Origin: Dysgonomonas sp. UBA7710
Lineage (GTDB): Bacteria > Bacteroidota > Bacteroidia > Bacteroidales > Dysgonomonadaceae
Length of the DNA stretch: 64,000 nt
Assembly: GCF_002482385.1 (NCBI RefSeq)
Contig: NZ_DLFW01000018.1
Span: 1 to 64,000 of the forward strand
Reading direction: 5' to 3'
Notes under the pieces: model-generated
Told to the model about the DNA's origin: nothing
What the model saw: only the letters and a program-made list of their open reading frames with translations
Databases searched by the model: none
Made by a program: the position numbers and the translations under genes
Shown here: piece after piece, positions 17,703 to 25,787 of the stretch
Layout: the number at the start of each line of letters is the position of its first letter
Position numbering within the stretch: position 1 is the stretch's first letter

Positions 17703-18399
17703 CTTTATTCTTTACAAATTGCTCTGCCTTCTTTATATCTTCTGCATGATCTACATCAACAATCTTAACAAAAGGAAATGCTTTCAGATTCAGGTTATCA
17801 GTTACAAGTTGCCGCTGGAAATTACGCATCCGCGACTGTCCTGCTTCGAGGCAGGATTCTAATGTATCTATTGCTTTTGGGGTGAGTCCGTAGATTCCAC
17901 CCGATATATACTTACAATTATCCGAATTATCAAGAAATCCCTTTATATTCATTTTACTGTCAACTTCCACATACAATGGTTTTTCATCGTCGATATAGTC
18001 CGTTACAGCCATCATTCCGTCATTATCCTCATCTGAGGTAAAAGCCTGTATAAAATTGCCGAATTCCTCTTCTTTGAATATGGTATCGACTGTTGTCAGG
18101 CAGAATTTTCCATCCCGTAGAAAATTTCGCAGTTCAAAAAAACTATGCATCGAACTGGGAGTGGATTTCACTACGACATTAAGCGGAACATCAAGCTTCA
18201 ATCCGGATATATAATCCTGAACCTGTACCATTTCCTCGTTAATAATAATACTTATCGAAGAAGCATCATTTTTGAGGAAAATATCAATCAAACGGCGAAT
18301 CATTTCCTTTCCATTTAGCTTAACCAAAGGCTTCGGCAAAGTAACACCTTCTTGAACCAGTCTGGAGCCTTCTCCTGCTGCTATTATAGCATAATTCAT
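17689..18399 (-). CDS. Nucleotidyltransferase of the sugar-1-phosphate/inositol-phosphate type
   Basis: From the ATG at 18399 the 236-residue protein starts MNYAIIAAGEGSRLVQEGV. This is the GxGxR nucleotide-binding loop of sugar-phosphate nucleotidyltransferases, followed by LPKPLVKLNGKEMI. An upstream in-frame ATG at 18432 would add 11 residues ahead of this standard start. Related enzymes include CTP:inositol-1-phosphate cytidylyltransferases, which would fit the locus, but UDP- or GDP-sugar synthesis is equally allowed. It is the first gene of the inositol-lipid run. A small palindrome TTGACT-N2-AGTCAA at 18415-18428 lies just upstream. Confidence 0.75.
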   Translation of the reverse strand: MNYAIIAAGEGSRLVQEGVTLPKPLVKLNGKEMIRRLIDIFLKNDASSISIIINEEMVQVQDYISGLKLDVPLNVVVKSTPSSMHSFFELRNFLRDGKFCLTTVDTIFKEEEFGNFIQAFTSDEDNDGMMAVTDYIDDEKPLYVEVDSKMNIKGFLDNSDNCKYISGGIYGLTPKAIDTLESCLEAGQSRMRNFQRQLVTDNLNLKAFPFVKIVDVDHAEDIKKAEQFVKNKDVKN

Positions 18400-18459
18400 A
18401 AATATTAATATTTTTTGACTAAAGTCAATCAAAAAGGTTTAATCTGAAGGTGAAAAAAA

Positions 18460-19542
18460 TTATTCTTCAGCAGTCAAATCGAGTACTTCGTTATCGCCGC
18501 CTCTTTCAACGTACAGCTTTTTCAATGGGTTCGCATGAGCCTTATCAAATTCCATCCTGTTGCCGAATGTATCTATGGCCATATAAACGGCCTGACGGAA
18601 AGACTCTTCCGATGCTTCATTTTTTCCGGCTATGCCATAGGCTGTTCCGTGAGCCGGAGATGTACGTATAATAGGTAATCCGGCTGTAAAGTTAACGCCG
18701 TCTTCCATAGCCAGGGTCTTGAAAGGTGCTAAACCCTGATCGTGATACATTGCCAGTATACCGTCGAATTTGGCAAATTCACCTGCACCGAAAAATCCGT
18801 CGGCAGGGTAAGGACCAAAACAAAGTACCTTTCTATCTTGTAACTCCTTTATGGCAGGAGTGATAATATCATTCTCTTCTGTTCCCAGCAAGCCGTTTTC
18901 TCCTGCGTGAGGATTAAGAGATAGTACTGCGATACGTGGCCGTCCAATTCTGAAATCGCGTTTCAGGCTGGCTTCGAAACGCATAGCAGCATCCATTATT
19001 TTTTCTTTGGTCAATGATTTCGGAACATCGGCCAACGGAATATGCCCTGTTACAAGAGCAATGCGAAGCGAGTCCTTGATCAGAATCATCAGGCTTTTGT
19101 CTCCGTCTTTACCGAAGCGCTCTTCAAGATATTCGGTATGCCCGGGAAAATGGAAATCTTCGCGCTGAATATTATGTTTATTGATAGGGGCTGTCACCAG
19201 AACGTCAATCAACCCGTTTTTGAGGTCGGCAACTGCTTTTTCAAGGGATTTATATGCTGCTTCCCCTGCGATCGCGGTCGATTGCCCGATTTCAATTTTA
19301 GTATCTTCATTAATACAGTTGATGATATTCACTTTGTTTATCACCGCATCTTTCGCATTATTTATCTGGTTGAAAGAAACAGGTTGTAACTCCATTGCTT
19401 TGCGATGGAAGGAAGCTACTTTTGCCGAGCCGTAAATGACAGGAATACACATCTCTGCCATACGAATATCTGCAAATGTTTTCAGAATAACTTCGTATCC
19501 TATCCCGTTTATATCACCTTGTGTTATACCTAATTTTATCAT
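18460..19542 (-). CDS. pdxA: 4-Hydroxythreonine-4-phosphate dehydrogenase PdxA
   Basis: PdxA oxidises 4-phosphohydroxy-L-threonine in the DXP-dependent pyridoxal phosphate pathway. The 360-residue protein shows LGITQGDINGIGYEV at the start. It also has metal-binding and substrate segments FPGHTEYL, GHIPLADVPKSLT, NPHAGENGLLGTEE and AMYHDQGLAPFKTL. The stop codon lies 60 nt before the nucleotidyltransferase start. Its own start is 8 nt after the hypothetical gene 19551-20216, so rlmN, that gene and pdxA form one unit. Confidence 0.95.
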   Translation of the reverse strand: MIKLGITQGDINGIGYEVILKTFADIRMAEMCIPVIYGSAKVASFHRKAMELQPVSFNQINNAKDAVINKVNIINCINEDTKIEIGQSTAIAGEAAYKSLEKAVADLKNGLIDVLVTAPINKHNIQREDFHFPGHTEYLEERFGKDGDKSLMILIKDSLRIALVTGHIPLADVPKSLTKEKIMDAAMRFEASLKRDFRIGRPRIAVLSLNPHAGENGLLGTEENDIITPAIKELQDRKVLCFGPYPADGFFGAGEFAKFDGILAMYHDQGLAPFKTLAMEDGVNFTAGLPIIRTSPAHGTAYGIAGKNEASEESFRQAVYMAIDTFGNRMEFDKAHANPLKKLYVERGGDNEVLDLTAEE

Positions 19543-19550
19543 AGTTTGAT

Positions 19551-20216
19551 TTAGTTTTTAGATTCTATTACCTGCAACCATTGTCCGGCTAGGATTTCGA
19601 CAAAATCGACAAAGGTCGGGGCTTTATCGTATTGATAAATTGTACATAACGGATGACCTTTGTGTGGTGTGATCCCGAATGGTGAATAGTCGTCATGTAA
19701 ATAAACGAAAACTTCTTTTGTTTTATGATTATAGAAGGTCGTATTTCCATTCGCTTCGAGAGCAAAAGTCAGAAAGTCGGACGTATCCATAGGTTCTATG
19801 CCCTGCGACTTGCATTCATCCGCATAATTCTCCTCCCATCCTCCGATGCCGACAGTAGAATCTACCAGGGAAAATGTAAACTGATTGTTATCTATGAAGC
19901 TTTCCGCCTCCATTGTATTGTCTTCGAGCCAATATTCTACTATTCCTCCCATATTTTGGGATAACAAAATATGTTCGGGTATAATATTACGTCCCTGAGG
20001 TACACAATGTTCCAGTTTACAAAGCCAGCCGATGGTATTTCCGCCGTTGAGAGTCCATATATACTGCCTGAACCGCTGATTGCCGTTCAGTGTAAATTCT
20101 ATTTTATATGCTTTGTCTAATAACCGGGTCATTTTTGGGAAAAGAGTAGCAAATTCTTTCGGAAAAGTTATCTTCCCATCATGAATCCCATTAAATATAA
20201 CCTGATTATTCTTCAT
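19551..20216 (-). CDS. Conserved-looking hypothetical protein, possibly SMI1/KNR4-like
   Basis: The 221-residue soluble protein has no signal peptide. It is rich in aromatic residues (IGWLCKLEHCVP, VEYWLEDN, VGIGGWEEN) and contains the segment FLTFALEANGNTTFYNHKTKEVFVYLHDDYSP near 145-176. That pattern of a late-strand 'nGd' turn and acidic loops recalls SMI1/KNR4 (SUKH) immunity-type proteins, but I would not assign it firmly. It overlaps rlmN by 4 bases (ATGA) and is followed 8 nt later by pdxA. It is therefore expressed with housekeeping genes rather than with a toxin. Confidence 0.6.
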   Translation of the reverse strand: MKNNQVIFNGIHDGKITFPKEFATLFPKMTRLLDKAYKIEFTLNGNQRFRQYIWTLNGGNTIGWLCKLEHCVPQGRNIIPEHILLSQNMGGIVEYWLEDNTMEAESFIDNNQFTFSLVDSTVGIGGWEENYADECKSQGIEPMDTSDFLTFALEANGNTTFYNHKTKEVFVYLHDDYSPFGITPHKGHPLCTIYQYDKAPTFVDFVEILAGQWLQVIESKN

Positions 20217-21241
20217 TCTTTTTTACTTTTCATTGTCGACAACATACCGCAAGCCGCAAATATATCTTCACCACGCGATGCGCGTATGGTCGAAGTAACA
20301 CCTTTACTAGTCAGATAATCCCTGAATGTTTCCATCTTTTCCTTTGTCGATGTTTTCAGATCCACATTCGGTATCGCATGGAAACGTATAAGATTTACCC
20401 TGCATTCGATTCCCCTGAGCATCTGCGCCAGTTCTTTGGCATGCACGAGTGAATCGTTGAAATTATCAAACATTATATATTCAAAAGACAAGCGCCGTTG
20501 CTTTGTCCAGTCATATTCTCTTAATAAGTCCATCACCCCGGCTATAGGGAAAGCCTTCTCGGCCGGCATAATGGATAACCGCTGTTCTTTCTCCGGGCTA
20601 TGGATGCTGATTGCCAGATGGGCATTACTTTCATCCAGAAAACGCTTCAACTTGGGTGTAACACCGGTTGTAGAAACGGTTATACGCTTGGGACTCCATG
20701 CCATGCCATAATCGGCGGTCATAATTTCGAGTGTCTTTTTCAATTGTTCATAGTTATCCAAAGGCTCACCCATTCCCATAAAGACAACATTCGTCAAATC
20801 TTCGGCTTCACGAACCGAATAGAGCTGATTCAATATTTCGTTAGCAGTAAGATTGCCGTTAAATCCCTGTTTCCCTGTCATGCAAAACAGGCAGTTCATC
20901 TTACAACCAACTTGTGAAGACACACAAAGTGTAGCCCTGTCGTCTTCGGGTATCATCACGGCCTCGATAAGTTTATCGTTCTCCGTTTTGAATAAATATT
21001 TAACAGTGCCATCTACAGATTGCTGAAATTCGAGGGGGATATATCTTCCCACATCGTATTTCTCTGACAACAAAGCCCTGTTTGCGACCGAGATGTTTGT
21101 CATCTGGTCTATCGATGTTACTCTTTTCTTGTATACCCAATCGGCGATTTGCTTTGCTGCAAATCTGGGTAGACCGCACTCACCTGCCACTCCATAGAAT
21201 TCATCCATGGTCATACCCAGTAAGTGTTTTTTTTCTATCAT
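20213..21241 (-). CDS. rlmN: Dual-specificity 23S rRNA/tRNA adenine-C2 methyltransferase RlmN
   Basis: RlmN is a radical-SAM enzyme that methylates C2 of A2503 in 23S rRNA and A37 in some tRNAs. The 342-residue protein has the CxxxCxxC cluster motif in GCKMNCLFCMTGKQGF and the VFMGMGEPLDNY block. It has SIHSPEKEQRLSIMP and a late catalytic Cys in the segment EDIFAACGML. I take the ATG at 21241 (MIEKKHLLGM) as the start; an in-frame ATG at 21259 lies within repeat-like DNA. It overlaps the downstream hypothetical by 4 bases. Confidence 0.95.
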   Translation of the reverse strand: MIEKKHLLGMTMDEFYGVAGECGLPRFAAKQIADWVYKKRVTSIDQMTNISVANRALLSEKYDVGRYIPLEFQQSVDGTVKYLFKTENDKLIEAVMIPEDDRATLCVSSQVGCKMNCLFCMTGKQGFNGNLTANEILNQLYSVREAEDLTNVVFMGMGEPLDNYEQLKKTLEIMTADYGMAWSPKRITVSTTGVTPKLKRFLDESNAHLAISIHSPEKEQRLSIMPAEKAFPIAGVMDLLREYDWTKQRRLSFEYIMFDNFNDSLVHAKELAQMLRGIECRVNLIRFHAIPNVDLKTSTKEKMETFRDYLTSKGVTSTIRASRGEDIFAACGMLSTMKSKKE

Positions 21242-21265
21242 AAGTTGACAAGTAAACAAGATACA

Positions 21266-21298
21266 AGATACGAGTCCTAAACTTGTCTACTCGTATCT
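21266..21298. terminator. Hairpin in the pgi-rlmN gap
   Basis: AGATACGAGT (21266-21275) and ACTCGTATCT (21289-21298) form a perfect 10-bp stem. Surrounding words such as ACAAGTAAACAAGATACAAG are shared with the 324-bp repeat family, so this may be a repeat fragment that also ends pgi transcription. Confidence 0.5.
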
Positions 21299-21316
21299 TT
21301 GTATCTCGTATCTATA

Positions 21317-22663
21317 TTATAATCTTTTCTTAATAGTCTCGCTATCTTTTTCAAAACCCGGTTTGTCAAGAAGGGCGAACATATTTTTCTTATATGCTTC
21401 CACGCCCGGTTGGTCGAATGGATTTACACCTAGTATATATCCGCTGATACCGCATGCTTTCTCGAAGAAGTATAGCAACTGTCCGATACTGTATGCATCC
21501 AGTTTAGGCATCTCCACCTTGATGTTCGGTACACCTCCGTCAACGTGAGCCAGTTGTGTGCCCAACTCAGCCATTTTGTTTACAAAGTCCACACGTTTAC
21601 CTGCAAGGAAGTTCAGTCCGTCAAGATTTTCTTCATCGGTAGGTACTGTCAATGTTTCATTCGGTTGAGCTACTGATATAACAGTTTCGAAGATAGAACG
21701 TTCACCTTCCTGTATCCATTGTCCCATAGAGTGAAGGTCGGCAGTAAAGTCAACAGCAGCATTGAAGATGCCTTTGTTTTCTTTGCCTTCGCTCTCTCCG
21801 TAAAGTTGTTTCCACCATTCTGCAATGTAGTGCAACTTAGGGTTGAAGTTGGCCAGGATTTCTATTTTCTTACCTTTTTTGTATAATTCATTACGTGTAA
21901 CGGCATATATTTCAGCAATATTCTTTTCGAAAGGCACAGCCGGGGCAGTTTCTTTTTCCATATATGCAGCACCTGCAACCAACTGGCGGATATCGATTCC
22001 GGCCAAAGCTATCGGAAGTAATCCTACCGGAGTCAATACTGAATAGCGTCCTCCTACATTATCAGGAATTACATATTTCTTATATCCCTCTTTTGTTGCC
22101 AGTGTAAACAGTGCACCACGCGCAGCATCTGTAATAGCTACAATACGGTGTTTCGCTTCGTCCTTACCTACTGTTTTTTCCAGTTCGGCTTTAAGGATAC
22201 GGAAAGCCAAAGCAGGTTCTGTTGTTGTTCCCGATTTGGATATATTGATGATACCGAAAGATTTACCTTTCAGGTATGCAAGTAATTCCACCAGATAGTC
22301 TTCACCGATATTGTTCCCAGCATAAAGGATTACAGGAGTTTTACGGTCACGTTGCAACCAGTCGAAGGCATTCGACAGAGAATCGATAACAGCCCTTGAA
22401 CCGAGGTAGCTGCCGCCGATGCCGACAAGTACAATTACTTCGCATTTGGCCTGTAATGCTTTTGCTGTATCTTCTATATCTTTCAATTGAGCATCTGTAA
22501 TAGATGAGGGTAAGTTCAGCCAACCCAAAAAGTCGTTCCCTTTACCTGAACCATCATGCAATACCTCATTGCATTTCTTTGCCAAAGCAGCCTGATTGTT
22601 GATGTCAGCCTGATTAATAAAACCTAAAGTCTTGCTAATGTCTAATTTGATAACCTTATCCAT
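21317..22663 (-). CDS. pgi: Glucose-6-phosphate isomerase
   Basis: The enzyme interconverts glucose-6-phosphate and fructose-6-phosphate. The 448-residue protein is the short bacterial type. It has VLVGIGGSYLGSRAVID near 79-95, FGIINISKSGTTTEPALAFR near 136-155, and a late GVNPFDQPGVEAYK segment. These are PGI signatures, including the active-site Glu and Lys regions. It lies 10 nt downstream of gpsA, so the two are one operon. Its substrate is also that of ino1, linking central metabolism to inositol supply, though no regulation is visible. Confidence 0.96.
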   Translation of the reverse strand: MDKVIKLDISKTLGFINQADINNQAALAKKCNEVLHDGSGKGNDFLGWLNLPSSITDAQLKDIEDTAKALQAKCEVIVLVGIGGSYLGSRAVIDSLSNAFDWLQRDRKTPVILYAGNNIGEDYLVELLAYLKGKSFGIINISKSGTTTEPALAFRILKAELEKTVGKDEAKHRIVAITDAARGALFTLATKEGYKKYVIPDNVGGRYSVLTPVGLLPIALAGIDIRQLVAGAAYMEKETAPAVPFEKNIAEIYAVTRNELYKKGKKIEILANFNPKLHYIAEWWKQLYGESEGKENKGIFNAAVDFTADLHSMGQWIQEGERSIFETVISVAQPNETLTVPTDEENLDGLNFLAGKRVDFVNKMAELGTQLAHVDGGVPNIKVEMPKLDAYSIGQLLYFFEKACGISGYILGVNPFDQPGVEAYKKNMFALLDKPGFEKDSETIKKRL

Positions 22664-22673
22664 TGTTCTTTAT

Positions 22674-23672
22674 TTATTTTAATATTTGTTCTCTCAATAC
22701 CTTAACTCCCTCCCGCGCTGATGCATTTTCATATAATACGCGATACACCAGATCTGCAATAGGGATATTCACATTATATTTTTCGTTCATTTCCCTGATA
22801 CATTTTGTACCATAATATCCTTCGGCAATCATTTCCATCTCTATCTGAGCGGCTTTTACGGAATACCCCTTTCCTATCATGGACCCGAATGTACGGTTAC
22901 GGCTGAAACTTGAATAACAAGTAACCAATAGATCTCCGAGATATGCCGAATCCTGAATCCGTCTTTCTATCGGAGATACAATGTCTACAAAACGTTCCAT
23001 CTCGGATATTGCATTCGATACCAACACCGCCTGAAAATTATCTCCATATTTCAGTCCGTGGCAAATACCAGAAGCAATGGCATATACATTTTTCAGCACA
23101 GCCGCCAGTTCGATACCTGATACGTCGTTCGATACAGATGCCCGTACAAACCTGTTGTTGAATATTCCGGCTATGGTACGTGCTTTTTCAATATCAGGAC
23201 AAGCAATCGTAGGATATGTGAGACGCTCTAAGGCTATTTCTTCAGCATGGCAAGGCCCGCCGACGATAGCCATATTTTCGACAGGGATATCGTAGAATTG
23301 CGTCAGATAATCGGTAACCAGCAGGTTCTCGGGTGGGATAATCCCTTTGATGGCCGAAATAATAAACTTGTCGCTTATTTTAATTTTCAGTTTATCCAGA
23401 TGGCTTTTAAGAAAAGGAGACGGGACAGCTAAGATCAGCGTATCGGAATTCTCAACAACCTGAGTAATATCAGAATAGAATGAAATTCTGTCCAGATTAA
23501 ATTCAACTGTCGATAAATAAGAAGGGTTATGCCCTGTCTTTTTGAAGTCCTGTATCTGTTCCGGACGGCGCATGTACCAATTGATATGCTTTTCGTGATT
23601 CAGCATAATCTTGGCTAATGCGGTCGCCCATGTTCCACCACCTAAAATTGCAATCTTACCGGGAAAACTCAT
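22674..23672 (-). CDS. gpsA: NAD(P)H-dependent glycerol-3-phosphate dehydrogenase GpsA
   Basis: GpsA reduces dihydroxyacetone phosphate to sn-glycerol-3-phosphate for phospholipid backbones. From the ATG at 23672 (332 aa) it begins MSFPGKIAILGGGTWATALA, with the GxGxxA-type dinucleotide site. It then has the conserved segment VGGPCHAEEIA, AAVLKNVYAIASGICHGLKYGDN with the catalytic Lys, and the LGDLLVTCYSSFSRNRTFG block. An in-frame ATG at 23684 is less likely because the fold starts at the later site. It leads the gpsA-pgi operon. The 93-nt gap to lysS is filled with repeat DNA. Confidence 0.94.
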   Translation of the reverse strand: MSFPGKIAILGGGTWATALAKIMLNHEKHINWYMRRPEQIQDFKKTGHNPSYLSTVEFNLDRISFYSDITQVVENSDTLILAVPSPFLKSHLDKLKIKISDKFIISAIKGIIPPENLLVTDYLTQFYDIPVENMAIVGGPCHAEEIALERLTYPTIACPDIEKARTIAGIFNNRFVRASVSNDVSGIELAAVLKNVYAIASGICHGLKYGDNFQAVLVSNAISEMERFVDIVSPIERRIQDSAYLGDLLVTCYSSFSRNRTFGSMIGKGYSVKAAQIEMEMIAEGYYGTKCIREMNEKYNVNIPIADLVYRVLYENASAREGVKVLREQILK

Positions 23673-23693
23673 ATATTTAACCACCCCTTCCTA

Positions 23694-23808
23694 ACCTCCC
23701 CCAAAAGGGGAGGAAAAGGAAGCAGGAATTTTATTTGTTTTTAATATTCATGACTCATGGCTTGTTTAAGCCCCTCCTTTTGGAGGGGTTGGGGAGGTGA
23801 ACCATCCC
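23694..23808. repeat. GGGGAGG-type palindromic intergenic repeat
   Basis: Two hairpins occur here. CCTCCCC...GGGGAGG lies at about 23694-23713, and CCCCTCC-TTTT-GGAGGGG at about 23771-23788, followed by TTGGGGAGGT. Such CCCCTCC/GGAGGGG units are widespread between Bacteroidetes genes. The second unit lies inside the 3' end of lysS and encodes its last residues. Confidence 0.75.
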
Positions 23809-25511
23809 TCAATCACCTCTACCGATGGTAGAGACAACTCCAGTTTATGCTTTTTGTTGATATCTCCTAAATCCTGTCTTATCTTCTGCGGATTTACATC
23901 TTTCATTGCTTCCACAGTAAGGTATCCGGCTTTTTGGAGGATAGGAACCAGTTCTTCCGAAACTCCCAGTTCTGTATATTTTGCCACAGGATCTTTTTTT
24001 GCTACTTTTTCGGGGCGCATCTGAGGGAAAAACATCACTTCCTGAATACTTTCCTGTCCGGTCATAAACATTACCAGACGGTCCATACCGATACCGATAC
24101 CGCTTGTCGGCGGCATGCCGTATTCCAACGCACGCAAGAAATCCTGATCGATAAACATCGCTTCGTCGTCCCCTTTTTCCGATAATTTCAGCTGGTCTTC
24201 GAAACGGGCACGCTGGTCTATCGGGTCATTCAGCTCCGAATAAGCATTTGCAAGCTCCTTACCATTTACCATCAATTCGAAACGTTCTGTAAGCTCCGGA
24301 TTATTACGGTGTTTTTTTGTCAGCGGCGACATTTCTACAGGATAGTCTATAATGAATGTAGGTTGTATATAGTTGCCTTCACATTTGTCTCCGAAGATGG
24401 CATCTATCAGTTTTCCTTTACCCATCGTTTCGTCCTGTTCCACACCAAGCTGCTTGCAAACATCGCGAAGCTGAACCTCATTCATTCCGCTAATGTCTAC
24501 ACCTGTAAAATGCTTAATGGAATCTATCATAGTCACACGCGGGTAAGGCGCTTTGTAATCAATCTCATTTTTACCCATTTTCACTTTGGTAGTTCCATGC
24601 ACATTCATACAGATTTTCTCCAGCATACGCTCGGTGAAATCCATCATCCAGTTGTAATCCTTATATGCTGCATAAAACTCCATTACCGTAAATTCGGGGT
24701 TGTGTGTCCTGTCCATACCTTCGTTGCGGAAGTTACGGGAAAACTCATACACTCCGTCGAAACCTCCGACTATCAGACGTTTCAGGTAAAGCTCGTTTGC
24801 GATACGCAGATACAATGGAATATCCAGTGCATTATGATGAGTAATAAACGGACGGGCAGTTGCACCTCCCGGTATGCTTTGCAGTACCGGAGTATCCACT
24901 TCTATATAACCGTGTCCGTTCAGGAATTCACGCATCGAATTGAAAACTTTTGTACGCTTGATAAATGTATCTTTTACACCCTCGTTGACGATCAGATCGA
25001 CATAACGCTGGCGATAACGTTGTTCCGGGTCGGTAAATCCGTCGTAGGTAACCCCGTCTTTCACCTTCACTACAGGAAGCGGACGAAGCGATTTTCCTAA
25101 CACCGTCAATTCTTCGGCATGAACAGAGATTTCACCCATTTGTGTACGAAACACAAATCCTTTAACGCCGATAAAGTCTCCTATGTCCAGTAACTTCTTG
25201 AAAACTGTATTATAAAGTTCTTTATCTTCGGTCGGACATAAATCGTCACGTGATATATATACTTGTATGCGTCCTTCCGCATCCTGCAACTCCACAAATG
25301 AAGCTTTACCCATGATACGGCGACCCATGATACGGCCGGCAATGGTTACCGGACGACGTTCTGCTTCGTCTTTGAAGCTTTCTTTTATCTCTTTTGAATA
25401 TGCATTTACATCATACAGCGCTGCCGGATAAGGTTCTATCCCTAACGCTCTCAACTCTTCTAAACTTTGTCTACGAAAGATTTCCTGTTCGCTTAATTCT
25501 AGTATATTCAT
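23766..25511 (-). CDS. lysS: Lysyl-tRNA synthetase, class II
   Basis: LysS charges tRNA-Lys. The 581-residue protein has an N-terminal OB-fold anticodon domain (about 55-160). The class II core follows: motif 1 near FLNGHGYIEVDTPVLQ, motif 2 in FRNEGMDRTHNPEFTVMEFYAAY, motif 3 in GIGIGMDRLVMFMTG. A C-terminal extension of about 70 residues follows. I place the start at 25511 (MNILELSEQEIFRRQ); the open frame runs 58 codons further but through promoter DNA. The last residues, about FTSPTPPKGGA, are encoded by a GGGGAGG repeat, so the natural C-terminus was probably displaced by repeat insertion. Confidence 0.95.
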   Translation of the reverse strand: MNILELSEQEIFRRQSLEELRALGIEPYPAALYDVNAYSKEIKESFKDEAERRPVTIAGRIMGRRIMGKASFVELQDAEGRIQVYISRDDLCPTEDKELYNTVFKKLLDIGDFIGVKGFVFRTQMGEISVHAEELTVLGKSLRPLPVVKVKDGVTYDGFTDPEQRYRQRYVDLIVNEGVKDTFIKRTKVFNSMREFLNGHGYIEVDTPVLQSIPGGATARPFITHHNALDIPLYLRIANELYLKRLIVGGFDGVYEFSRNFRNEGMDRTHNPEFTVMEFYAAYKDYNWMMDFTERMLEKICMNVHGTTKVKMGKNEIDYKAPYPRVTMIDSIKHFTGVDISGMNEVQLRDVCKQLGVEQDETMGKGKLIDAIFGDKCEGNYIQPTFIIDYPVEMSPLTKKHRNNPELTERFELMVNGKELANAYSELNDPIDQRARFEDQLKLSEKGDDEAMFIDQDFLRALEYGMPPTSGIGIGMDRLVMFMTGQESIQEVMFFPQMRPEKVAKKDPVAKYTELGVSEELVPILQKAGYLTVEAMKDVNPQKIRQDLGDINKKHKLELSLPSVEVIEGWFTSPTPPKGGA

Positions 25512-25540
25512 TATCAATCTATCTTCAGATTTTTTAATTT

Positions 25541-25548
25541 CAAAAATA
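25541..25548 (-). promoter_or_regulatory. Bacteroidetes -7 box for lysS
   Basis: On the minus strand this reads TATTTTTG, matching TAnnTTTG, 29 nt upstream of the lysS ATG at 25511. It supports the shorter LysS start. Confidence 0.5.
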
Positions 25549-25725
25549 AAAATTGGTTCGTATGTGAATAACCACGCAAAGTTAAAAAATATAATCACAA
25601 ATACACATTTTGTATCCGGTTTAATAGACACCACACCTGAAAGCAGTACTCTTTTTAACAAAAAAACAAAAATTGCTATAAACAAAATCGGAGACCTTTA
25701 CACATGAAATAAGTAATATAAATTG

Positions 25726-25733
25726 TACCTTTG
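25726..25733 (+). promoter_or_regulatory. Bacteroidetes -7 box for the MATE-tldD operon
   Basis: TACCTTTG matches TAnnTTTG, 54 nt before the MATE start. The leader contains no obvious riboswitch. Confidence 0.6.
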
Positions 25734-25787
25734 CACCCTCAAAGATGGGAGGGCTACACTCCTTAACCGCATTAGAACAGATTAAAA

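Noticed and set aside
24309..25100. 263-codon open frame on the plus strand
   Set aside because: Antisense to lysS with no recognisable domain.
25511..25685. Longer N-terminus for LysS
   Set aside because: The extra 58 codons cross a TATTTTTG promoter box and encode a hydrophobic leader foreign to LysS.
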